Below are positions 47,276-56,566 of a stretch of 64,000 nt of DNA, piece after piece. This stretch comes from Maribacter algarum (ex Lu et al. 2025) (nom. illeg.). GTDB lineage: Bacteria; Bacteroidota; Bacteroidia; Flavobacteriales; Flavobacteriaceae. Under the pieces are notes generated by a model. It was not told the DNA's origin and ran no database searches. It worked only from the letters and a program-made list of their open reading frames with translations. The stretch is taken from the NCBI GenBank assembly GCA_947495915.1, contig CANMAW010000004.1, positions 310,001-374,000 on the forward strand, read 5' to 3'. Position 1 is the stretch's first letter; every line of letters begins with the position of its first letter. The position numbers and the translations under genes were made by a program.

Positions 47276-47677
47276 ATGAACGTGGGAAAACAGAAAAAAA
47301 CGGTAATTATCAAAGAATATCAACTTGAAGTTGGTACCGTAACAGTTTACGATAATTATATGGTCACCTCTTTTGAAGAAGGATCAACTTTAACTTTAGA
47401 AAGAGCATACCAAATACTAGGTATTGCCGAAATTCACTTTAGAAATAAAAATTTTGGTTTTATAAGTCATAGACAAAATTCATATGCCGTTGATCCGACG
47501 GTTTATACGTATTTAAGATCACTTGATAATTTGAAGGCATTTGCAATTGTTTCGGTTAAAGAAATAGATATGCATAACTTTAAAATCGAAAAGCTTTTTT
47601 ACAAAAAACCAATGAAATTTTTCATCCAGTATGATAATGCTTTGACTTGGGTGAAACGCAGGGTAAAAGGTAGATAA
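47276..47677 (+). CDS. Small protein of unknown function
   Basis: This 133-residue protein has no signal peptide or membrane segment. It looks like a single mixed alpha/beta domain: a first strand KTVIIKEYQLEVGTVTVYDNYM, a helix region LTLERAYQILGIAEI, a basic loop and KAFAIVSVKEIDMHNFKIEK, ending with a basic tail (WVKRRVKGR). The fold layout is reminiscent of small SpoIIAA/STAS-like domains, but no motif proves this. It is a separate unit, preceded by a TATTTTCG box at 47243-47250 and followed by a strong terminator. I do not recognise a specific function. Confidence 0.8.
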   Translation: MNVGKQKKTVIIKEYQLEVGTVTVYDNYMVTSFEEGSTLTLERAYQILGIAEIHFRNKNFGFISHRQNSYAVDPTVYTYLRSLDNLKAFAIVSVKEIDMHNFKIEKLFYKKPMKFFIQYDNALTWVKRRVKGR

Positions 47678-47706
47678 TGACAACATACGTTTGGCGAACG
47701 ACTATA

Positions 47707-47740
47707 GGTTCAAGAAATTAAAATCTTGAACCTTTTTTTT
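47707..47740 (+). terminator. Rho-independent terminator
   Basis: GGTTCAAGA and TCTTGAACC pair perfectly around an 8-base loop, followed by eight T. It starts 30 bp after the small unknown gene. Confidence 0.9.
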
Positions 47741-47821
47741 GCAATAAACTCACCTTTCAAACCACTCCAATTCCATGCATTCCATTACCTTACTTCTCAC
47801 AAAAATAGAAACCTCTATCTT

Positions 47822-49375
47822 TTAACCATTGTTAGATCCTTGATCTTCTTGAGCCTGTTGCGGCGGTTCAGGTACCTTGAACAAGTCAATAAATGCTGAG
47901 CCAATTCCTGAAATAATATCAGAGGCAATTTCAGACTGATACCCCGTTTGCTCCACTGCAATATCTCCTGCTCTGCCGTGAAGATATACTCCGAAAATTG
48001 CAGCTTTTAATGGTTCATACCCTTGAGCTATTAACCCTGTGATCATTCCAGTAAGCACATCACCACTTCCCGCAGTTGCCATACCAGGGTTTCCTGTGGT
48101 ATTGACATAACCTTTATCTCCATAAATAATGATAGAATGAGCTCCTTTAATCACTACAATGCAATCATACTTCTTTGAAAATGCCTTGGTTTTTTCTAGT
48201 TTATCAAAATCATCTTTCCAAGCCCCTATTAATCGCTCTAACTCCTTTGGGTGCGGTGTTATAATAGCTTGCGAAACCAATTTCTTAAACCCTTTTGGAT
48301 TTTCGGCAAGTATATTAATTGCATCAGCATCAACTACTAAAGGAGTTTTATTATCAGTTAAGAAATCTTCGAATGCTTTTTGCGTAGCATCATCTGTTCC
48401 TAATCCGATACCAATTCCTACCACTTTCGGTGTTATTTCAAAATCTATTTTAGATATTTTATCTTCATCATTAGTGAGTACCATTACTTCTGGCACGGCC
48501 GTCTGTAAAGGAATATACCCACATTCTGGCACATAAACCGTTACCATACCGCTACCCGATTTTAAACATGCTTTAGCCGCCAATTGTACAGCACCCACCT
48601 TACCTTTACTCCCCCCAATTATAAGCGCATGCCCATGGGTACCTTTATGTGAAAATTTTTCACGCGGAATATAGAATGGTAAAACTTCATTCTTTCCTAT
48701 CAGCTCATAATCTGTTTCATTACCAATCAAAAACTCCGCATCTAATCCTATATCTAAAATTTCCCATTGATTGCTATAAATGCCCGTGTCCGGAAGGAAA
48801 AAAACCAATTTTGGTGCTTGAAAACTCAGCACAAAATTTGACTTGATCACCGCGTTTTTATCAGTAGGTAGTTTATCCGTATATAATCCCGAAGGAATAT
48901 CTACCGAGAGAATAAAGGCTTCAGACTCATGCAAGTGGGCCATTAGCTTTACAACCCATGCATCGGGTGCTCTATTCAAACCAATTCCGAAAATTGCATC
49001 AACTATGATATCATCTCTACCAATTACAGGAAGTTTGCTACCAGATTCTAAAAATTCTGGCCAGATTTTACGGTCTTTCAACCGATCAAGATTTATCAAA
49101 AAGTCTTTTGACCTTGTTTTACTATAATTTACCACATAAACGGCAATATTATATCCATGTTCAAAAAGATGACGAGCCAAGGCTATTCCGTCTCCTCCGT
49201 TATTTCCAATTCCACAGAACAAATGTATTTTTACTGGCGCACCTTGCATTCGAGTATGAATCCAATTAAATATTTGAATTGCCGAACGCTCCATAAGCGC
49301 GTCACTTGTAATCTGTTGTTTTTCAATTGTAAACTTATCAGCAGCATAAATCTGCTTTGCAGAGAAAATCTTCAT
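47822..49375 (-). CDS. nnrDE: Bifunctional NAD(P)H-hydrate epimerase / ADP-dependent NAD(P)H-hydrate dehydratase
   Basis: This 517-residue fusion has an N-terminal YjeF-N epimerase domain (about 1-215) with CGIGNNGGDGIALARHLFEHG and DAIFGIGLNRAP. The C-terminal ribokinase-like dehydratase domain (about 225-500) has KGTHGHALIIGGSKGKVGAV, VDADAINILAENP, TPHPKELERLIG and TTGNPGMATAGSGDVLTGMI. It repairs hydrated NADH and NADPH in the cytoplasm. The C-terminus is a short Gln/Gly/Asn-rich tail. The gene is convergent with the small unknown gene and divergent from the thr operon. Confidence 0.96.
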   Translation of the reverse strand: MKIFSAKQIYAADKFTIEKQQITSDALMERSAIQIFNWIHTRMQGAPVKIHLFCGIGNNGGDGIALARHLFEHGYNIAVYVVNYSKTRSKDFLINLDRLKDRKIWPEFLESGSKLPVIGRDDIIVDAIFGIGLNRAPDAWVVKLMAHLHESEAFILSVDIPSGLYTDKLPTDKNAVIKSNFVLSFQAPKLVFFLPDTGIYSNQWEILDIGLDAEFLIGNETDYELIGKNEVLPFYIPREKFSHKGTHGHALIIGGSKGKVGAVQLAAKACLKSGSGMVTVYVPECGYIPLQTAVPEVMVLTNDEDKISKIDFEITPKVVGIGIGLGTDDATQKAFEDFLTDNKTPLVVDADAINILAENPKGFKKLVSQAIITPHPKELERLIGAWKDDFDKLEKTKAFSKKYDCIVVIKGAHSIIIYGDKGYVNTTGNPGMATAGSGDVLTGMITGLIAQGYEPLKAAIFGVYLHGRAGDIAVEQTGYQSEIASDIISGIGSAFIDLFKVPEPPQQAQEDQGSNNG

Positions 49376-49484
49376 GAATGGTACCTTATTTTATTAAATG
49401 GATTTAGCGAAAATAGCCCAAGTGTAGATGAATTACCATTTTTATTCACGATTTTTAACAATTCTGTAAAAATAGTAACGCAGA

Positions 49485-49515
49485 TTTGTTTAGCAATTCA
49501 AAAGTACTACATTTA
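49485..49515 (+). promoter_or_regulatory. Promoter of the thr operon leader
   Basis: TTTG (49485-49488), an ideal 19-bp spacer, and TACATTTA (49508-49515), one base off TAnnTTTG. The predicted transcript start lies just before the leader peptide ATG at 49532. Confidence 0.6.
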
Positions 49516-49531
49516 CTACTTTAATAGCATT

Positions 49532-49621
49532 ATGCTTTTTCAAAAAACGAACATAGCGACACGATTCACTTCTACAAATGGCTTCAGCTTTACTACTGCC
49601 ACTACAACCCCTTTGGGGTAA
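49532..49621 (+). CDS. thrL: thr operon leader peptide (Thr-rich)
   Basis: This 29-residue peptide contains nine Thr, with the C-terminal run FTTATTTPLG. It ends at TAA, 66 bp before thrA. The last codons overlap a CCCC-TTT-GGGG hairpin (49608-49618). The layout matches a leader peptide for transcription attenuation: slow Thr-tRNA supply would stall the ribosome on the Thr codons. A classical terminator with T-run was not found, so the exact mechanism is open. Confidence 0.75.
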   Translation: MLFQKTNIATRFTSTNGFSFTTATTTPLG

Positions 49622-49687
49622 ACTATTATATATTATTCGTTCGTTTCGCCTATTCAGGTCAGTTAAAATTACCTTAATACCAAAATC

Positions 49688-52129
49688 ATGAAAGTTTTAA
49701 AATTCGGTGGCACTTCGGTAGCCAACGCTGAAAATATTGCATTTGTAAAAGATATTATTTCTAATAACACTACCACATCTATTGTAGTTGTATCTGCTTT
49801 CGGGGGTGTTACAGACGTTTTATTAGAAACCGCTGCCCTAGCTGCGAACCAAGATGCGACTTATAAAGCAAAGCTCAAAGCTTTGGAAGACCGACATTTG
49901 ACTACGGTTAAAGAATTGATTCCAATTCAAGCCCAAAGTGCAGTTTTGAGCAAAGTGAAAAGCGAGTTAAATACTTTAGAAGCTTTATTAGAAGGGGCAT
50001 TTTTAATTGGTGAAATAACACCACAACTTTCAGATAAAATTGTAAGTTTCGGTGAGTTATTATCTTCATTTATCATCTGCGAATATTTCAAACAACAGGG
50101 TCTACATGCGAAACATGTCGATAGTCGTGAATTTATAAAAACGAATGACGTTAACGGTAAAGCCACTGTAAATTTTGACATAACCAATGCTAATTGCCAA
50201 CAATTAATTTCAGAGAACAGCCATGATATTTTGGTAGCTCCCGGCTTCATTGCTTCATCTGAAAAAGGAAACCCAACTACACTTGGGCGCGGCGGATCAG
50301 ACTATACAGCTGCCATTTTTGCAGCAGCAGTAAATGCTGAAGTTTTAGAGATTTGGACAGATGTTAGCGGTATGTATACCGCAAATCCGAAATTGGTAAA
50401 GCAAGCGAAAGCTATACCGCACATTTCATATCAAGAGGCTATGGAATTGTCTCATTTTGGTGCTAAAGTATTGTACCCACCAACCATACAACCGGTATTA
50501 GCAAAAGGCATTTCTATTGTTATAAAAAACACATTTAAACCCGATGACGCCGGCACACTAATTACAAAAGGAAATACGAGTCAAGATAAAACCGTACGTG
50601 GAATAAGTCATATTCCGAATATGGCACTGCTTTCTTTAGAGGGACCTGGTATGGTAGGTATTCCAGGAATTTCGAAACGCTTTTTTGAAGTATTATCGCA
50701 GTCTGAAATAAGTGTTGTTTTAATTACACAAGCTTCTTCAGAACATTCCATCTGTGTTGGTATTTCAGATGATGATATTGAAAAAGCAGTTCAAATTGTA
50801 AATGAAGCCTTTGAATACGAAATAGAGCGTGGTAAAATTAAACCCGTAATAGCCGAAAAAGATTTAGCAATAATTGCTTTAGTTGGTGATCTTATGAAAA
50901 GTCACCAAGGTTTAAGTGGTAAAATGTTTAGTACTTTGGGTAAAAACAATGTAAACATTCGTGTGATAGCGCAAGGAGCCTCTGAACGCAATATTTCTGC
51001 AGTAATTAAACAAGATGACGTTAAAAAAGCTCTAAATGCTTTACACGAAGAATTCTTTGAAGAAAACATAAAACAACTAAACCTTTTTGTAATGGGTGTT
51101 GGTAATGTTGGCTCTAAGTTTCTAAATCAGGTTGGGCAGCAGAAAAAATTCTTAAAAGAAAATTTAAAACTAAGCATACGAGTCATCGGAATTTCAAATT
51201 CTAGAACTATGGTTTTTGAAGAAGGTGGAATTTCTTTGAATAAATGGGAAGAAAAATTAAAATCTGGAGAAAAAGCAGATAAAAAGAAATTTTTAGAAAC
51301 AGTTAATAAACTCAATTACCGCAATAGTATTTTTGTAGATAATACTGCTAGTGCCGAGGTTTCACAAACTTACAACTCGTATTTAGGAAATAGTATCTCA
51401 GTTGTTACATGTAATAAAATTGCGTGTTCATCAGCATATTCAAACTATCAAGAACTGAAAGCTTTAGCGAGAACCTATAACGCTCCATTCTTGTTTGAAA
51501 CGAACGTTGGTGCTGGGCTGCCAATTATTGATACGTTAAAGCATTTAATTGCTTCTGGCGATAAAATCTTAAAAATTCAAGCCGTACTATCTGGTAGTTT
51601 AAATTTTGTATTCAACAATTTCGATGACAAAACTACTTTTCATGATGTTGTCAAACAAGCACAAGAAGAAGGATATACCGAACCAGATCCGAAAATTGAT
51701 TTGAGTGGCGTAGATGTAATGCGTAAGATTTTAATTCTTGCTCGTGAAAGTGGAAATGTATTAGAAATTGACGATATCGTGAACAAATCATTCTTGCCTC
51801 AAGAAAGTTTAGCTACTACTAACAATGCGGACTTTTTCGCTTCCCTTAAAAAGTATGAAGAAGATTTTCAGAAGTTATATTCAAATGCTGTAGAAGCGAA
51901 TAGCAAGTTAAAATATGTTGCGCAATTCGAAGAAGGAAAAGCCAGTGTCGGTTTACAAGAAATTCCTAAGGGTCATGATTTTTATAATTTAGAAGGAAGC
52001 GATAATATTGTGCTGTTTTATACAGAAAGATACCCAAATCAACCAATGATCATAAAGGGTGCAGGAGCTGGAGCAGATGTAACGGCATCGGGAATTTTCG
52101 CAGATATTATTCGAATCGGTAATTTTTAA
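49688..52129 (+). CDS. thrA: Bifunctional aspartate kinase / homoserine dehydrogenase I
   Basis: This 813-residue protein begins with the aspartate kinase domain (MKVLKFGGTSVANAENI; TLGRGGSDYTAAIFAAA). Two ACT regulatory domains follow (about 300-455: VSVVLITQASSEHSICVG type and VNIRVIAQGASERNISAVI). The homoserine dehydrogenase part starts near residue 460 (NLFVMGVGNVGSKFLNQV), with ETNVGAGLPIIDTLKHL and a DPKIDLSGVDVMRKILILAR active-site block. It makes aspartyl phosphate and later reduces aspartate semialdehyde to homoserine. It is the first gene of thrABC, with 2 bp to thrB, and is likely feedback-inhibited by threonine. Confidence 0.97.
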   Translation: MKVLKFGGTSVANAENIAFVKDIISNNTTTSIVVVSAFGGVTDVLLETAALAANQDATYKAKLKALEDRHLTTVKELIPIQAQSAVLSKVKSELNTLEALLEGAFLIGEITPQLSDKIVSFGELLSSFIICEYFKQQGLHAKHVDSREFIKTNDVNGKATVNFDITNANCQQLISENSHDILVAPGFIASSEKGNPTTLGRGGSDYTAAIFAAAVNAEVLEIWTDVSGMYTANPKLVKQAKAIPHISYQEAMELSHFGAKVLYPPTIQPVLAKGISIVIKNTFKPDDAGTLITKGNTSQDKTVRGISHIPNMALLSLEGPGMVGIPGISKRFFEVLSQSEISVVLITQASSEHSICVGISDDDIEKAVQIVNEAFEYEIERGKIKPVIAEKDLAIIALVGDLMKSHQGLSGKMFSTLGKNNVNIRVIAQGASERNISAVIKQDDVKKALNALHEEFFEENIKQLNLFVMGVGNVGSKFLNQVGQQKKFLKENLKLSIRVIGISNSRTMVFEEGGISLNKWEEKLKSGEKADKKKFLETVNKLNYRNSIFVDNTASAEVSQTYNSYLGNSISVVTCNKIACSSAYSNYQELKALARTYNAPFLFETNVGAGLPIIDTLKHLIASGDKILKIQAVLSGSLNFVFNNFDDKTTFHDVVKQAQEEGYTEPDPKIDLSGVDVMRKILILARESGNVLEIDDIVNKSFLPQESLATTNNADFFASLKKYEEDFQKLYSNAVEANSKLKYVAQFEEGKASVGLQEIPKGHDFYNLEGSDNIVLFYTERYPNQPMIIKGAGAGADVTASGIFADIIRIGNF

Positions 52130-52131
52130 CT

Positions 52132-53055
52132 ATGGAAGAAATACGTGTTTTCTGCCCTGCCACCATTGCCAACATTTCATGCGGATTTGATGTGCTCGGT
52201 GTTGCTTTAGATGCTGTTGGCGATGAAATGGTTGTTCGTAAAATACCTGAAAAGGGAATTATAATTACTAAAATTGAGGGCCAAGAATTACCGCTAGTAA
52301 CCGAAAAAAATGTAGCAGGTGTAGCCGGCTTAGCCTTACTTAAACAAAGCAATTACGAAGGTGGATTTGAAATTGAAATTTATAAAAAAATTAAAGCTGG
52401 CAGTGGCATAGGCAGCAGCGCTGCAAGTTCGACCGGGGCCGTTTGGGCAATGAATGAATTGTTAGGCAAGCCCTTTACAACGCTTGACTTGGTGAAGTTT
52501 TCAATGGAAGGTGAAAGGCTTGCGAGTGGTGTCGCACATGCTGATAATGTAGCCCCTGCCCTATTTGGCGGCTTCACTTTGGTTCGTAGCTACAGCCCTT
52601 TAGATGTAATCGCTATGCCATCACCACAAGCCTTGTATGCAACTGTAATTCACCCGCAAATCGAAGTAAAAACTGCTGATTCACGAAAAGTGTTAAAAAC
52701 CAATATCACTTTAGCAGACGGAATTAAACAATGGGGCAATGTTGGCGGATTGGTTGCCGGATTATACACTAGTGATTATGACTTAATCGGCAGATCATTA
52801 ATCGACCATATTGTTGAACCCATACGATCTATATTGATTCCTGGTTTTAACGATGTAAAAAAATCAGCGGAAAAGGCAGGTGCGTTAGGTTGCGGAATTT
52901 CGGGTTCGGGCCCCTCTATTTTCTCATTTAGTAAAGGTGAAGAAACAGCGCAAAAAGTGGCGCTATCCATGAAAAAAGTATATCAAACTATTGGTATTGA
53001 ATATGACGTGCATGTGTCAAAAATTAATACTGAAGGAATAAAAAAAGTATCCTAA
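52132..53055 (+). CDS. thrB: Homoserine kinase
   Basis: This 307-residue GHMP kinase has an N-terminal RVFCPATIANISCGFDVLGVALD block, the ATP-binding motif KIKAGSGIGSSAASSTGAV and a C-terminal GALGCGISGSGPSIFSF. It phosphorylates homoserine before threonine synthase. It starts 2 bp after the thrA stop, and its stop overlaps the thrC start (TAATG), so translation is coupled. Length and motifs are normal for ThrB. Confidence 0.97.
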   Translation: MEEIRVFCPATIANISCGFDVLGVALDAVGDEMVVRKIPEKGIIITKIEGQELPLVTEKNVAGVAGLALLKQSNYEGGFEIEIYKKIKAGSGIGSSAASSTGAVWAMNELLGKPFTTLDLVKFSMEGERLASGVAHADNVAPALFGGFTLVRSYSPLDVIAMPSPQALYATVIHPQIEVKTADSRKVLKTNITLADGIKQWGNVGGLVAGLYTSDYDLIGRSLIDHIVEPIRSILIPGFNDVKKSAEKAGALGCGISGSGPSIFSFSKGEETAQKVALSMKKVYQTIGIEYDVHVSKINTEGIKKVS

Positions 53056-54353
53056 TGAATTTCTATAGTCTAAATAATAAAGCGCCTCAAGTTTCTTTTA
53101 AAGATGCTGTAATTAATGGTATTGCTCCTGATAGAGGGCTGTATTTCCCAGAAAAAATTGAAGCTCTACCTCCATCATTTTTCGAGCGAATTGAAGAGTT
53201 ATCAAATCAAGAAATTGCTTTTAATGCGATACATCAGTTTGTAGGCGATGAAATTCCAAATAACCACTTACGCGAAATTCTTGATCATGTTTTAGACTTT
53301 GAGTTTCCGGTGATTGAAATTGAAGAAAACGTAGGTACTTTAGAACTTTTTCATGGCCCAACCATGGCATTCAAAGATGTAGGTGCTAGGTTTATGGCGC
53401 ATTGTTTGGGCTATTTTTCGCACGGGCAACAAAATGAAGTTACTGTTTTAGTCGCAACCTCTGGCGATACTGGGGGCGCCGTTGCCAATGGCTTTTTAGG
53501 CGTAAAAGGTGTCAACGTAGTAATTCTTTATCCCAGCGGAAAAGTAAGTGATATACAAGAGCGACAATTAACCACGCTAGGTCAGAATATTACAGCTCTT
53601 GAAGTTGATGGTACTTTTGATGATTGTCAGAAAATGGTTAAAACTGCATTTTTAGATGAAAACCTACTAGAAGCCATGCAGTTAACTTCAGCAAATTCTA
53701 TTAACGTAGCGCGTTGGTTACCACAACTGTTCTACTTTTTATTCGCCTACAAACAGGCAAAATCAAACGGAAAAGAAATAGTGTTTTCTGTTCCTTCAGG
53801 TAACTTTGGAAACATTTGTGCAGGTTTGGTAGCTCAAAAATTAGGAATGCCAGTTAAGCATTTTGTGGCAGCTACTAATGTGAATGACACAGTACCTGAA
53901 TTTATGAAAACAGGCACGTACAATCCAAAACCATCTACAGCAACTATTTCAAACGCCATGGATGTTGGTGACCCGAGTAACTTTATACGTATACGACATC
54001 TTTTTCAAAATGACCTAGAAAAATTAGCAGCACATTTTTCTTCCTATACATTTACTGATTCTGAAACCAAAAACGTCATGAAGCAAATTTACGATCAGTA
54101 CAATTATGTTGCTGACCCGCATGGTGCTGTTGGATATTTAGGATTAAAACAGTACCTATCTGAAAACAAAAATTGCTATGGTATTTTCTTAGAAACTGCG
54201 CATCCTGTAAAGTTTTTAGATATTGTAGAAGAGACTATTGACACTACTTTGACACTTCCACCACAAATTCAAAAAGTAATGAGTTCTGAAAAGAAATCTA
54301 TCAAGATTTCAGAATATGATGAACTAAAATCTTTTTTATTGAAAACTAAATAG
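53055..54353 (+). CDS. thrC: Threonine synthase
   Basis: This 432-residue PLP enzyme has the Lys motif HGPTMAFKDVGARFMAH and the phosphate-binding region VATSGDTGGAVANGFLG. Further blocks are LTSANSINVARWLPQLFYF and VPSGNFGNICAGLVAQKLG, with DPHGAVGYLGL near the end. It converts O-phosphohomoserine to threonine, the last step of the operon. It overlaps thrB by one base. No clear terminator is seen in the 210 bp to gcvT. Confidence 0.97.
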   Translation: MNFYSLNNKAPQVSFKDAVINGIAPDRGLYFPEKIEALPPSFFERIEELSNQEIAFNAIHQFVGDEIPNNHLREILDHVLDFEFPVIEIEENVGTLELFHGPTMAFKDVGARFMAHCLGYFSHGQQNEVTVLVATSGDTGGAVANGFLGVKGVNVVILYPSGKVSDIQERQLTTLGQNITALEVDGTFDDCQKMVKTAFLDENLLEAMQLTSANSINVARWLPQLFYFLFAYKQAKSNGKEIVFSVPSGNFGNICAGLVAQKLGMPVKHFVAATNVNDTVPEFMKTGTYNPKPSTATISNAMDVGDPSNFIRIRHLFQNDLEKLAAHFSSYTFTDSETKNVMKQIYDQYNYVADPHGAVGYLGLKQYLSENKNCYGIFLETAHPVKFLDIVEETIDTTLTLPPQIQKVMSSEKKSIKISEYDELKSFLLKTK

Positions 54354-54512
54354 TCCACTTCAAAACTTCTGCTACAAATCTAAAATATTGATTCATAATC
54401 CTTTTAAGATAATGAATTTATGAATGTTAATACATATAAACGGTTCAGCGAATGATGTACATTTTGTCCATTTGATTTAACAGAACATTGTATAAATCTA
54501 AAATCACTATAC

Positions 54513-54543
54513 TTTCTTATCCTTAATTTATTCTCTAGCTTTG
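54513..54543 (+). promoter_or_regulatory. Promoter of gcvT
   Basis: TAGCTTTG (54536-54543) is an exact TAnnTTTG box, with TTTC 19 bp upstream. It lies 20 bp before the start codon, so the gcvT group has its own promoter after thrC. No glycine-riboswitch-like structure was recognised in 54354-54563. Confidence 0.55.
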
Positions 54544-54563
54544 CTGTACTAGAAAAAAAATAC

Positions 54564-55652
54564 ATGAAAAACACAGCACTCACATCTACACACGAAGCTC
54601 TTGGAGCTAAAATGGTACCTTTTGCAGGCTACAACATGCCTGTCTCCTATGAAGGCGTAAATAGCGAACACGAAACGGTACGAAATAGTGTTGGTGTATT
54701 TGATGTTTCACATATGGGTGAGTTTCTAATTTCGGGCCCTTCAGCTTTAGATTTAATTCAAAAAGTGAGTTCAAACGATGCCTCAAAACTTACCGTTGGC
54801 AAGGCTCAATATAGTTGTTTACCTAATGAAAACGGCGGCATTGTTGATGATTTAATCATTTATAAAATAAAAGAGGAGCAATATTTGCTAGTAGTAAATG
54901 CGTCTAATATTCAAAAAGATTGGAATCACATTTCAAAATATAACACACAGTTTAATGCTGACATGAAAGACTTATCAGAAGGGTATTCTCTTTTAGCAAT
55001 TCAAGGTCCGAAAGCTGTGGAAGCGATGCAATCAATAACTTCAGTTGATTTATCTGCAATCAAATTTTACAATTTTGTGGTAGCTGATTTTGCAGGAATA
55101 GAACACGTTATTATTTCTGCTACGGGATATACCGGCTCTGGCGGGTTCGAAATTTACTGTAAAAATGAAGAGGTTCAACAGGTTTGGGATAAGGTTTTTG
55201 AAGCAGGTGCAGACTTTGGCATCAAACCTATCGGATTGGCTGCTCGTGACACCCTGCGTTTAGAAATGGGTTATTGTCTATATGGTAATGATATAAATGA
55301 CAGTACTTCCCCTTTTGAAGCAGGATTAGGCTGGGTTACTAAATTCACGAAAGAATTTGTGAATTCAGAAGCTCTAGCCAAAGAAAAAGCACATGGCGCA
55401 GAACGTAAACTAGTAGCTTTTGAATTAGATGATCGTGGTATTCCTCGTCAAGACTATGATATTGTAGACGGACAAGGAAAGAAAATTGGCAATGTAACTT
55501 CGGGTACAATGTCGCCCATGTTAGGTAAAGGAATTGGCTTAGGCTATGTACCTACTATTTTCTCTGAAGTTGGAAGTAAAATCCGTATCCAAATTCGTAA
55601 AAATGCCGTACCAGCCACCGTAGTGAAACTGCCTTTTTACAAACCTAAATGA
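54564..55652 (+). CDS. gcvT: Glycine cleavage system T protein (aminomethyltransferase)
   Basis: This 362-residue protein has [21 protein letters not shown] at the start, [29 protein letters not shown], the folate-binding [14 protein letters not shown] and [20 protein letters not shown], and ends with the FRK-like [10 protein letters not shown] block. It transfers the methylene group of glycine to tetrahydrofolate. Other glycine-cleavage genes are not in the window. Its stop overlaps the glutaminase start by 4 bp (ATGA). Confidence 0.96.
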   Translation: MKNTALTSTHEALGAKMVPFAGYNMPVSYEGVNSEHETVRNSVGVFDVSHMGEFLISGPSALDLIQKVSSNDASKLTVGKAQYSCLPNENGGIVDDLIIYKIKEEQYLLVVNASNIQKDWNHISKYNTQFNADMKDLSEGYSLLAIQGPKAVEAMQSITSVDLSAIKFYNFVVADFAGIEHVIISATGYTGSGGFEIYCKNEEVQQVWDKVFEAGADFGIKPIGLAARDTLRLEMGYCLYGNDINDSTSPFEAGLGWVTKFTKEFVNSEALAKEKAHGAERKLVAFELDDRGIPRQDYDIVDGQGKKIGNVTSGTMSPMLGKGIGLGYVPTIFSEVGSKIRIQIRKNAVPATVVKLPFYKPK

Positions 55653-56563
55653 TTGACTATCAAAACATATTAAGTTCTATAACCTCCAATTGTGTTTCAA
55701 TAAAAGACAAAGGAAAAATAGCGACTTACATTCCTGAATTAGCAAATATAAATGCTTCAAAATTCGGAATCTATTTGGTTGATACACATAAAAATAGTTT
55801 TCATTCAGGTGATGCTCAAGAGCTTTTTTCAATTCAGAGTATATCAAAAGTTCTAACTTTGGCTCAGGCCTTAGGCATGGTTGGTGAAGCGATATGGAAA
55901 CGTGTTGATGTAGAACCCTCAGGAGATCCATTTAATCATTTATCACTTTTAGAATTTGAGGACGGCATCCCTAGAAATCCACTAATTAATGCAGGCGCAC
56001 TTGTTATTGCAGATATTCTAGTATCAAATTTAAAGAATCCAAAGAAAGATTTTCTACAGTATGTTAGAAGGTTAGCCAATGATGAGACTATTAATTATGA
56101 TTCAACAGTAGCTGCTTCTGAAAAGAAAACCGGATTCAAAAATTATGCTGCTGCCAACTTATTAAAATCGTATAGCAATCTAGAAAATGATGTAGAAACC
56201 GTCTTAGATTTCTATTTTCATCAGTGTTCACTGGCTATGACTTGCAAACAATTAACCCAAGCCTTTTATCTTTTTATGAATCATGGTAAATGCCAGCAAG
56301 GTATCACTCATTTAACTATTGGTCAGGTTAAACGAATTAACGCACTCATGCTCACCTGCGGGTTTTATGACGAAGCAGGAGAATTTGCATTTAAAGTAGG
56401 ATTACCAGGAAAAAGTGGAGTTGGAGGCGGCATCGTGGCGGTATTACCTGGTAAATATTGCATAGCCACGTGGTCTCCAGGATTGAATAAAAAAGGTAAT
56501 TCTAAATTAGGAATGAAAGCACTAGAAGAATTTACTACCGCCACCGAACAATCTATATTTTAA
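55649..56563 (+). CDS. glsA: Glutaminase (GlsA type)
   Basis: This 304-residue serine-dependent glutaminase has the beta-lactamase-like S-x-x-K motif in FSIQSISKVLTLAQALG, the N-P-x-I-N-A-G-A block (RNPLINAGALV), Tyr/Asn residues in FKNYAAANLLKSYSN and GLPGKSGVGGGIVAVLPG near the end. It hydrolyses glutamine to glutamate and ammonia. It is translationally coupled to gcvT by a 4-bp overlap. The length matches bacterial GlsA. Confidence 0.95.
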   Translation: MIDYQNILSSITSNCVSIKDKGKIATYIPELANINASKFGIYLVDTHKNSFHSGDAQELFSIQSISKVLTLAQALGMVGEAIWKRVDVEPSGDPFNHLSLLEFEDGIPRNPLINAGALVIADILVSNLKNPKKDFLQYVRRLANDETINYDSTVAASEKKTGFKNYAAANLLKSYSNLENDVETVLDFYFHQCSLAMTCKQLTQAFYLFMNHGKCQQGITHLTIGQVKRINALMLTCGFYDEAGEFAFKVGLPGKSGVGGGIVAVLPGKYCIATWSPGLNKKGNSKLGMKALEEFTTATEQSIF

Positions 56564-56566
56564 ATT

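Noticed and set aside
54354-54563. Glycine riboswitch upstream of gcvT
   Set aside because: No conserved glycine aptamer core was recognised. Only a promoter-like box is visible.
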